Below, in pieces: positions 1 through 8,298 of a stretch of DNA of 64,000 bases (within the stretch, counting starts at the first letter, position 1; every line of letters begins with the position of its first letter). The position numbers were made by a program, and so were the translations under genes. The notes beneath the pieces are model-generated. The model had not been told where the DNA came from and did no database searches. It saw nothing but the letters and a program-made list of their open reading frames with translations. The DNA is from Garcia nutans (taxonomy: Eukaryota > Streptophyta > Magnoliopsida > Malpighiales > Euphorbiaceae). The stretch spans positions 5,332,001-5,396,000 of the forward strand of contig CANTUV010000072.1 of assembly GCA_947685225.1 (NCBI GenBank). Reading direction: 5' to 3'.

Positions 1-955
1 CTTTTTTGAAGTGTCCCACTCATCCACACTTAAAAGCACTTAATTTTGGAACTAGAAGATGGTTCCAATTTTCCCTTATCCTTGGTAGGTGTAGTTTCCT
101 TAAGGGCTTCTTTGGAATCTAGCTTGGACTTTCATGACGTAGGTTTCTCTTCTTTCTTCTAGGAAAGCTTGTAAGTTGAAGTAGTGGCAAATTAGTTCTT
201 CTTCTTCGATTATTTTTCTACTTTTATTGCAAGGTGCAATAATACCTCCAACTCAATGTATGGTTACAACTCCACTATGTTGGAAATTTCCCTATTAAGT
301 CCATTGAGGAATTTGCTTCATTATCTTATTCAACATGGGCTCGAATCATAGCAACCTCCACTTCTTGTAATATTCTTCCATAATTTTCAGTCCTTGAATA
401 AGGCTTTAAAGGTGATTGCATAACTCTCTATGTTAATGATTTGGAACAAACTGTCTCCTCATAATGGATTTTAGATCTCTCCATTCTTCAACAGGTCTTT
501 CCCTATTTGTTCTTCTCCTTTGCTTTGTATCATCACACCATGTTATGCCATAATTTTCAAAGGCGGCTACAACTAGCTTAATCTTCTTAGATTTAGTGTA
601 CTTATTATAATAAAACACTAGTTCAATCTTCTTTTCTCAATCAAGGTATGCTTCTAGATCCATCTTGCCATGAAAGGATAGTATTTTTAGCTTCACTCCT
701 CCATTATCTTGATTAACTTGTCTTCTTTTATTTCTAACCTCCTCCTCTTCTCCATTATCTCCATAAGATTCTTCTCCTTTTGAATCTTCTTTCACTTGAT
801 TTCTCCTATTACCTCCTCCTCTTTGGGCATTAGGAACGTTATTGGGTTGTCCCCTACTACTAAAGTTTCTACTATTTCCATTCGATCCATTATTTCCCTA
901 ACTTGCCAGCTTAAAAGCTCTATGGATTCAGCCATTATGATCGGCCCTTGAGTTC
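1..955 (-). pseudogene. gag: T1: degenerate Ty3/gypsy gag remnant
   Basis: Read on the minus strand, this stretch shows the capsid region of a plant gypsy Gag broken by stops and frameshifts. The clearest block is at 433-618 (61 codons). It has the pattern of a retrotrans_gag domain: a KIKLVVAAFENYG-like helix, a tryptophan-rich core, then an RRRTNRERPVEEWRDLK segment and RRQFVPNH. Flanking frames contain the preceding LKILSFHGK-like start and a following AMIRAHVE-like helix. Gag would form the virus-like particle. No pol, LTR or PBS of this element is in the window, and it runs off the left edge. It is the outermost and apparently oldest layer. The lineage within gypsy cannot be fixed from this fragment. 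Confidence 0.7.
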
Positions 956-2415
956 TTCTACCTTCATCATTAATCTTAAAACTTGGTTATGAGCTGGAAC
1001 AAAGGTTAGTATGAGCAGGGATTTTTGCCCCCACTCCCATGTGGAATGGTTCTTGCGACTTTAGTACTGTTAGGCTCAGGGCCTTAGAGAACACGAGCCT
1101 AAACCCAAAGAAAATGGAGTCACCATCCGGACGGGCAGGGAAAAAGAAAGGATTGGATGACTCAATCCTTAAGGAATCCCCAATCCCCTATTGGGTTCGG
1201 AACATTGGGTATGCGTGGGGAATGTGAGAATGACCCAGCACCGCTACAGCGCCTGGTTCATTGGAATCGGCCTCCTTTTCTGGTCTTAATATTATAAAAT
1301 TCTTATTTATAATGATATTATCCGTACTACATGCAATCATAAGAATAAATAATCACTTTGTTAAAATCATAACGAGTTTAAACAAAATAAATAAATAGGC
1401 ACCCATCCATGGATGGAAACATGCCTTTACAATTGTCCAATGTCCAAAAGAAAATAAATAAATAATAGGATATACACTAATTGGTAGAAAAGTATCCTTT
1501 ACATTGATCCAAAACATAAAATAAAATAAATTACTTGAAGCTTAACAAATGAGGTATCCATAATGTGGAAATATACCTCTTGCAATTCCTTTGAGTAATT
1601 AATCAAACAAATCAACAAGCAAATATTTGAACATTCATTATAAAATCAAATAAAAATAAATCATCCATCAAGACATATAATAAGTATGCATCTAAACTTA
1701 AGTAAAGCAATATATATATATAAATGTAAGGTTTACATCTCAATTAGGGTTTCTTGAATAAAATTAAGGTTTTGAGGGTTTAGATTAAGAAAATAAGGTT
1801 TTGGTTTAATTTAGAAAAGTATTTAGGGTTTGGATAAATTAGGGTTCCTATAAAAGACTTTAAGCTATTTTTAACAATCAAAATTTGATTAATACTTATA
1901 TAGAATATAGCTACTGGATGTATTAAAATTAAAAAGCCATCAATTAAATGATATCAAGTTACCATAACTAAAAGGTTACTGGATTTATTTTATATAAACA
2001 ATGAACAACATCATCAAAACATGCTAAGTTTAAATGGATTTAATTTAGAAGATGTACCTTTGTTGTTGATTCCACCAATAATTGCATTGATCAAACTTCT
2101 GCTTGCAACACTTCAAATTCTGCCTGAGCAAGATCAAGATAGTATGTCACTTGCTTTGTATGGTTCTATATCTTTGATGCTACTGTGTTTATTGTTTTCC
2201 TTTTCCCCGATAATTGTTGCTAATCCTCGCTTTCCTGTTGCTTCCTCTTGCTGAAAGTTAGTAATGGTTGCTAAAGTTACTAATTTTTATAAAGGTTTCT
2301 TGTTTGCCAGTTCTCATAGTCCAAAAGTCCAAGTCTGTCTATTTGCTAGGGTTTCTTTCTTGTTGTGTCTCTTCTTAATTCTCAATTGCTGCCCTCTTTC
2401 TCTGTGTTAATCATA

Positions 2416-2423
2416 TATTTATA
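2416..2423 (-). promoter_or_regulatory. TATA box of T2 LTR
   Basis: The minus strand reads TATAAATA about 350 nt into the LTR. The same octamer is found in the T3 and T7 LTRs (6541-6548, 43789-43796, 52124-52131), so U3 is short and R-U5 is long in this family. Confidence 0.6.
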
Positions 2424-2530
2424 GGGAAATAAAAACACTTAACCTTATACCTCCTCCGTGTTTAAAATCAAGTCCATCTAAATTAAGGAAGGCTAATAAA
2501 TTGAATAGAGGTTGGATTAAGGGGAAGGTG

Positions 2531-2622
2531 AAATTGGCATAGCCAATTTGCTCCAACTGTGGCCCTGTGGCAAAGCAAATTAGCTTGTCCAATTTGCCAC
2601 AGGCCAATCGGGCATGCCGATT
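2531..2622. repeat. U3 palindrome cluster in T2 LTR
   Basis: Three inverted repeats lie within 92 bp: AAATTGGC/GCCAATTT (2531-2549, 3-nt loop), CCTGTGGCAAA/TTTGCCACAGG (2564-2603, 18-nt loop) and AATCGG/CCGATT (2606-2622). They sit about 110-200 bp upstream of the TATA box, like the GC-rich palindromes of T3 and T7, but with an unrelated sequence. Confidence 0.75.
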
Positions 2623-2774
2623 CAACAAAACTTGGGCTGGGCCGACTTTGTTTTAGGATCCAGACCATTTTTAGCTCTTAAAATTATTACAAACTAGTTT
2701 AAATCTTTAGGCTTGATCTGAATTCCTTTTTAATTAGGGTCAGACTGGATTAGGTCCAAAATTAAGGGTCTACA

Positions 2775-2787
2775 GTTTGCCCCCTGC
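2775..2787 (-). promoter_or_regulatory. T2 polypurine tract
   Basis: The minus strand reads GCAGGGGGCAAAC directly before the LTR start. This is the plus-strand DNA priming site of reverse transcription. It is identical to the T7 tract at 51667-51679. Confidence 0.85.
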
Positions 2788-3043
2788 TTGAACGATCTAA
2801 GACTTCAGTAGAAGAAAGTGAAAAGCAACATGACTTTGAGTTGATCTTAGATGAGGATGGGTTCTCAACCTGAGGTTGATTAGGTTATGGACCCGAGACT
2901 GGATTAGGTTTTGGATTTGAGACGTGATTTGATTTGGTGCTCGATCTGAGACTAAATTTGATTTGGATACTTGGACCCGAGACTGGGTATTTAGACCCCA
3001 TATTGAATTGGATTTGGGTACTTGAACCTGAACTAGATTTGAT

Positions 3044-3690
3044 TGACCTTCTGTCAGTTCAAGAATTCTGGCTTTCTTCTAGCCAATTAATTTTAGCTCT
3101 TCTAGCTGATTGATCTTCTATTATGGCTCTCTTCTAGCCACTTGCTCCATTCTTCAATGGATCAACTCTAGCTCTTCTAACTGGACTGACCTTCTGTCAT
3201 CTGGGAATTTGGCTTTCTTCTATCTTGTTATTCCATTCTTCAATGGATTCTATTGACCTTCTTTCATTTGGGAGTTTTAGCTTTCTTCTAGATGGTTGTT
3301 CCATTCTTTAGCGGATTGTCTTCACCCTTGGACATCGGGTCTTCACCCTTGGTCTTTGGGTCTTCACCCTTCAAAATGGATCTTCATCCTTTGGACATCG
3401 GGTCTTTAGCCTTTAAAATGGATCTTCATCCTTGGACATCGGCTCTTCACCCTTTAAAATGGATCTTCATCCTTTGGAGATCGGGTCTTCACCCTTCAAA
3501 ATGGATCTTCATCATTTGGACATTTGGTCTTCACCCTTCAAAATGGATCTTCATCCTTGGACATCGGGTCTTCACTCTTTAAAATTGATCTTCATCCTTG
3601 GAGATCTGGTGTTCACCCTTTAAAAATGGATCTTCATCCTTGGCATTGGGTTTTCACCCATTAAAATGAATCTTCATCCTTTGGACATTT
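3044..3690. repeat. Palindrome array with constant CTTC core
   Basis: About 650 bp of short palindromes share a central CTTC or CTTCT, while the arms differ and match within each unit. Examples: TGAC/GTCA (3044-3056, 3187-3199), TGGCT/AGCCA (3069-3085, 3124-3140), AGCT/AGCT (3095-3107), TCCATT/AATGGA (3146-3161, 3232-3247), GGGT/ACCC (3337-3348, 3358-3369) and GGAT/ATCC (3378-3389). The GGAT and GGGT units then alternate to about 3690. T7 carries a shorter version at 50510-50700 and 58800-58990. Confidence 0.8.
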
Positions 3691-4593
3691 CTCCTATATT
3701 GGCTTCAGCTCTTCTAGTTGGACTGATCATTTTGTCTTTTGCATCTTCATTCTTTTGAGATTCTTACTTTCTTCTTATTTTTTTTGTTCTTCCTTTTGCA
3801 AAAAATTCAGCTATTTTTTAGCTGGCCCTTATATCTTCTTCTTGCCTCCTACATGGCAAATATTGAAAGTGAGTCTAAAAATATTTTGTACATGTATAAA
3901 CTAAAAAATTGAAAAGAGGAAGTTTTGCCCCCTGTGTAGGCTCAAACCAATGATTTTTCCTATGCAGGCTTTGATTGATATTTGTGTATTGTCTGGTTCC
4001 TTATACAAGCATGCATTTCCATTTTTGTTAAATGACTGGATCTTCCTCAAGCAATGGGCCTTCCATGTCCCTGATCCATATCTGCTTTTCATTATTTGCT
4101 TTGTGGAGTATCTGTTGTTCACTTTGACAAAGGATAAGCAATACATGAAAACAAAATGCAGTGTGATATACTTATGTATGCATGATATGCATGAATAATA
4201 CTTATAGTGGTTCCATCGACTCACAGACTGAGTTGATTAGCTGAAGTGCTCCCATTGATTCATTCCAGATGCTCATTCAGGTCTTGTATTAGAGTGACAG
4301 AAGGCTTCGCATTCATGGCTTTTATCTTCAAGATGTTGAAAACATGAGTAGTGGAGGCCCTAAGTATGGTAGTCAAAGACATGAGAGATATCTGTTTGGT
4401 TGATAACTGCTTCATGACATGACCTTACAAGTAATTCTTTCATTAGCCCTCTTTTGCCTATTGTTTCCTTTGAATTTCGGTGGTGCAACATACTTCCCTT
4501 AACTTAAAGGTTTATTCAATAAGAAAACAATTTTTTTATTTTATTTCTTAAATCAAATGTTGACTTTGTCAAATTAGTGTCATTATACCTCAG

Positions 4594-4598
4594 GACTC
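4594..4598. other. Putative left target duplication of T3 (GACTC)
   Basis: This is the five-base flank immediately left of the T3 LTR terminus. The right-hand copy should lie beyond the T7 array, outside the window, so the duplication cannot be confirmed here. Confidence 0.35.
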
Positions 4599-5391
4599 TG
4601 TGAGCGGGGATTTTTGCCCCCACTCCCGTGGAATGGTTCTTGCGACTTCGGCACTGTTTAGGCTCGAGGCCTTAGAGAACACGGACCTAAGTCAGGAGAA
4701 AATGGAGTCGCCACCCGGACGGGCCGGGAAAAAGAAAGGGGTGGATGACTCGATTCCTAAGGAATTCCCAATCCCCTAATGGGTTCGAAAAGTTCGGTAC
4801 GTGTGAGGAAGGTGAGAAATGGCCCAGCACCCCACAACGCCCTTGTTATAGGAACCGGCCTCCTTTACAAGTCTTAATATTATAAAATTCTTAATTATAA
4901 CAATATTATCCATATTACACACAATAATTGAAATAAAGCATCATTATATTAAAATCAAAGCAATGTCCAAGCAAAATAAATAAATGGACACCCATCCGAG
5001 GATGGAAACATGCCCATACATCACCCATGTCTAAACTAATAAGACACCCACCAAATGGTAGAAACATGTCCTTTACATTGATCTAAAATATAAAGCAAAT
5101 TAAATTACATGATATTTAACTAATGAGGCACCCACAAAGTGGAAACATACCTCTTATAACATTTGGAAATCAAAATAAATCGATAAAAGTAAATAACCAT
5201 TCATCATAAATAAATCATTCATCAAAGATATTAATCAAAATATAAAATAAACATCCATCCATGATAAATTAAATAAATCAATCATTGAACTTAAATAAAT
5301 CAAAGCATATAATAAACTACATAATCAAATAAGGTAAGCAAAGATACAAATTGAAGTTTACTGTTTCTTATTTAAAGTTCTTTAATTAATA

Positions 5392-6127
5392 TTTAGGGTT
5401 TTGGAATTTATTGGTTTAGGTTGCTATAAGTTTTAAGGGAATTAAAATGAATTAAGGTTTTATAATTTAAGAGATTGATAAGGTTCTTTGATTAACAAAA
5501 TTAGGGTTTGAGGGGTAAAATCATGAAATTAGGGTTTGGATACTTTAGAACATTAGGTTTATGATTATTAGCTACTGGATTGTTGTTTTTACGTTTACTG
5601 TGTTGAATTTTAATATCTAGAATTTTAAGGTTTTAAGGTTTTAAAGATTAAGGTTTAAAAAAATTAGGGTTTACGGTTTTAGGGAAATTAGGGTTTAAGA
5701 GAACTTTAGGGTTTAGGTTTACTAGTTTAGGGTTTACTATTTTTAGTTTTGAGGTTGAATTAGGGTTTTTAGTTTTTCGGAGGATGTATTTGATTTTAGA
5801 ATTTGAGAAAACATTTTATAGTTTTATAAAGCTTTATGTGATTTTAGAAGCTGTAAAGTAAATTTAAGGTTTGGATATGTTACAAAACATTTGGAATTTT
5901 GGAAATTAATTAGAAGCAAAGTAGTTTAGAGTTTCTAAAAGCTTTTGGAAAGATGTAAGATGATTTAAGGTTTTTTGGAAACAAAAAGTATATTTTTTAT
6001 GATTTTTGGAAATAGAAGGATCAATTTAGGGTTTTAAGGTTTTAAAAAATTGGAAAGCATATTAGGGTTTTGGGAATTAATAAAATGATTTAAGGGTTTG
6101 GAAGGTTGGAAAGTGGATTAGGGTTTT
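5392..6127 (-). repeat. Telobox-like AAACCCTAA cluster in T3 LTR
   Basis: By eye, eleven TTAGGGTTT or near copies on the plus strand (AAACCCTAA in element sense) are scattered between 5392 and 6127. They are spaced irregularly, so this is not a telomere tract. A few copies occur in the T2 LTR (about 1744, 1822) and the T7 LTR (about 44436, 44660). Confidence 0.7.
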
Positions 6128-6540
6128 AAGATTTTGAAGAAATAGATTAAGGTTCTTAGGTTTTAGAATCAACAGAAAAGTAATTTTAAAGTTTTTGAAA
6201 ATAAAGGAGATGATTTAAGGTTCTAAGCTTTAGATAAATTAAATTAGAGTTCTAAGGTTTTTAAAATCAAAAGAAACAATTTAATGATTCAAGCTACTGT
6301 AAAGAAAAAAGAGATTAGATATTCATGCCTTTGTTTGTTGGTTCTACCAAAAATTACTCCTTGGATGAACAAGGACAAAGGCATGATGGCTGCCTTTGAT
6401 GGATTGATTGCTTGCTTGCTTCCTCTTTTAAAAAGTTCGATCAATTTGTAAAGTTCCAATTCAAAATTCTAGTCTAAAGTTTGATTCCTCTCTTATTGTC
6501 CTCCTAAAAGTCCCCCCATTTATGTGTTGTTTTTTAGTCT

Positions 6541-6548
6541 TATTTATA
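6541..6548 (-). promoter_or_regulatory. TATA box of T3 LTR
   Basis: The minus strand reads TATAAATA, 540 nt into the LTR and about 210-300 nt downstream (in element sense) of the U3 palindromes. Confidence 0.6.
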
Positions 6549-6759
6549 GAAAATTTCGATGATTAATTCAACTTGTTTATGGACACTAACATTAATTAAG
6601 AAAAGGAAACCGAAACCAAATAGAATTTGGTTTCGAAAAAAATTGAGTCGGAAAAATTTCGCTGGCAAAAAAAAACTGCTGCAGAAAAATTTTGTTGGTG
6701 AAAATACTGCTTTGAGGACTGCCATGGAAATTTGTGAGCAATGGCGTGCTGGGCATTTC

Positions 6760-6847
6760 GCCCGCAGGACTTTCCTGCGGGCAAAATGGCCTTGGCCATT
6801 TCGCTCGCAGGATTTTCCTATGAGCGAAATGGCCTAAGGCCATTTCG
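6760..6847. repeat. Four chained palindromes in T3 U3
   Basis: GCCCGCAGGA/TCCTGCGGGC (6760-6782, 3-nt loop), AAATGGCC/GGCCATTT (6784-6801, 2-nt loop), a 15-bp arm pair with two mismatches (6798-6830) and CGAAATGGCC/GGCCATTTCG (6825-6847, 3-nt loop). Adjacent palindromes overlap, so alternative foldings exclude each other. Confidence 0.85.
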
Positions 6848-7084
6848 TCAAGACTTTTAATTGGTCGTCTATTTTTCCGTCGCCGATTTTTATTTATTTA
6901 TTTATTTATTATTATTTTTCATTTTTTATTAATTATAAAAACTAAATATTAAGACAAATATTATTCAATTAAGAGAACACAAAAATTATTTTGGACTAAT
7001 TAAAATATATTAGACAACACAAAAATTATTTTGGACTAATTAAAATATATTGGAGCGGACTGGGTCAAAAATTAAGGGTCTACA

Positions 7085-7097
7085 GTTTGCCCACTGC
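7085..7097 (-). promoter_or_regulatory. T3 polypurine tract
   Basis: The minus strand reads GCAGTGGGCAAAC directly before the LTR. It has one base less favourable than the T2 and T7 tracts (T within the G run). Confidence 0.75.
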
Positions 7098-7182
7098 TAG
7101 AACGATCTGAGACTTTAGTAAAAGAGAGTGAAAAGCAATAAGACTTAATTTTTGAGATGGTTAAGGTTTTGGGTTCTGGACC

Positions 7183-7860
7183 CGGTTCGAGTTCTGGACT
7201 CAAGGATAGATTTTAGGTTCTGGACCTAAGAAAAATTTGGGTTCAGGACCCGAGCTAAGTTCTGGACTTAGAAGAGATTCTAGGTTCTGGACCTAAGGAT
7301 AATTTGGGTTCTAGACCCAAGCTAAGTTCTGGAAGAGATTCTAGGTTCTGGACCTAAGGATAGTTTGGGTTCTGGACCCGAGCTAAGTTCTGGACTTAGA
7401 AGAGATTCTAGGTTCTGGACCTAAGGATAATTTGGGTTCTGGACCCGGGCTAAGTTCTAGACTTAGAAGAGATTCTAGGTCCTAAATCTAAGGATAATTT
7501 GGGTTCTGGACCCGAGCTAAGTTCTGGACTTAGAAGAGATTCTAGGTTCTGGACCTAAGGATAATTTGGATTCTAGACCCGAGCTAAGTTTTAGACTTAG
7601 AAGAGATTCTAGGTTCTGGACCTAAGAATAATTTGGGTTCTAGACCCGAGCTAAGTTCTGGACTTAGAAGAGATTCTAGGTTCTGGACCTAAGGATAATT
7701 TGGGTTCTGGACCCGAGCTAAGTTCTGGACTTAGAAGAGATTCTAGGTTCTGGACCTAAGGATAATTTGGGTTCTGGACCCGGGCTATGTTCTGGACTTA
7801 GAAGAGATTCTAGGTTCTAGACCTAAGGATAATTTGGGTTCTAGACCCGAGCTAATAAAG
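7183..7860. repeat. 67-bp tandem repeat of three covarying palindromes
   Basis: About nine copies of a 67-bp unit in the T3 3' UTR. Each unit holds three palindromes around a constant TCTGG: CTAAGT/ACTTAG (for example 7255-7271), TAGGT/ACCTA (7281-7295) and TTGGGT/ACCCAA (7304-7320). One unit near 7330 has lost part of the first palindrome. The position just upstream of PPT and LTR is where Tat-type elements are known to carry tandem repeats. Confidence 0.85.
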
Positions 7861-8029
7861 ATTTAATTATTTGTAAAAAATAATTTTTTGGTTTCAAAAA
7901 GTTTAGCTAATTTTTATGCACGTCCTCTTCTTGCCCCTGCGTGTAAAAATATTTATACACACGCAAGTATTTAAATGATTAAATTGAATTTACTATTTAT
8001 TTTACTGTGTAGTACTGTTTATGCACTAT

Positions 8030-8133
8030 TTACTATTCGTAAATAGTAACATACTATTTGTAAATAGTAGTTCACTATTGTAAATAGTAATTTACTATTC
8101 ACCAATAGTAATTTACTATTTATCAATAGTAAA
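8030..8133. repeat. Five consecutive ACTATT/AATAGT hairpins
   Basis: Inverted repeats at 8030-8049, 8052-8069, 8074-8088, 8092-8111 and 8112-8133 have arms of 6-9 bp based on TTTACTATT and AATAGTAAA. Loops are 2-4 nt and differ (cgta, gt, gta, cacc, tatc). A sixth, decayed unit follows to 8158. They lie just upstream of the TATA box that precedes the antisense PMD gene. Confidence 0.85.
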
Positions 8134-8196
8134 ATTTGCTGTTCATCAATAGTAAAATTCGCTTTTTTGAACTTATTTTTTTCCTTGGCATTCCTC

Positions 8197-8204
8197 TATA
8201 TAAA
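8197..8204 (+). promoter_or_regulatory. TATA box for antisense PMD gene
   Basis: TATATAAA lies 95 nt upstream of the first ATG of the PMD gene (8299), antisense to T3. Together with the hairpin run at 8030-8133, it suggests that the extra gene had its own promoter inside the element. Confidence 0.5.
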
Positions 8205-8298
8205 CAAACGAATTCCTTCATTTCATTCACAGCAAAATCTTTAATTTCATTTACTACTGTAATTCTTTCAAATTTAGCATATAATTTTGAAAAAAAAA

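Larger units (their letters stand above)
1010..2774 (-). mobile_element. T2: 3' LTR of a Tat-like element
   Basis: Minus-strand LTR of about 1.77 kb. Its start (2774) reads TGTAGACCCTTAAT and follows a polypurine tract. Its end (1010) reads CTCATA where the related LTRs read CTCACA. The last 270 bp (1010-1280) is the same U5 block found at 4599-4870, 45190-45467, 53530-53800 and 60900-61164, while U3 has diverged. A TATA-like box and a palindrome cluster lie in U3. The left flank (GTTAG, 1005-1009) would be the target duplication, but the partner is outside the window. Confidence 0.85.
2775..4598 (-). mobile_element. T2: 3' part of internal region, no coding
   Basis: This is the internal 3' UTR of T2 between its PPT and the point where T3 inserted. 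Without its repeats it matches the T7 internal region in reverse complement: 3901-3960 with 50270-50340, and 4510-4598 with 49660-49720. Open frames here (for example 3292-3582) are translations of tandem repeats and are not genes. No pol is present, so T2 may be a gag-only relative of T7. The remainder of T2 lies beyond T3, outside the window. Confidence 0.75.
4599..7084 (-). mobile_element. T3: 3' LTR
   Basis: Minus-strand LTR of 2486 bp, starting TGTAGACCC at 7084 and ending CCCCGCTCACA at 4599. The U5 end is nearly identical to the T7 U5, including an 8-bp terminal hairpin. U3 carries a TATA box (6541-6548) and strong GC-rich palindromes (6760-6847). R-U5 is long and rich in AAACCCTAA-like motifs. 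The open frames at 6540-6843 fall in the palindromes and are not genes. Confidence 0.88.

Noticed and set aside
3292..3623. Open frames with repeating HPFKMDLHP units
   Set aside because: Translations of the palindrome array, with no start context and no conservation beyond the repeat.
5392..6127. Interstitial telomere tract
   Set aside because: TTTAGGG copies are scattered and separated by unrelated sequence, not tandem.
6540..6843. Overlapping open frames on both strands in the T3 LTR
   Set aside because: Caused by the GC-rich palindrome cluster in U3; no domain.
7183..7860. CRISPR-like regular repeats
   Set aside because: A plant genome, no unique spacers, head-to-tail satellite-type units inside a retrotransposon 3' UTR.
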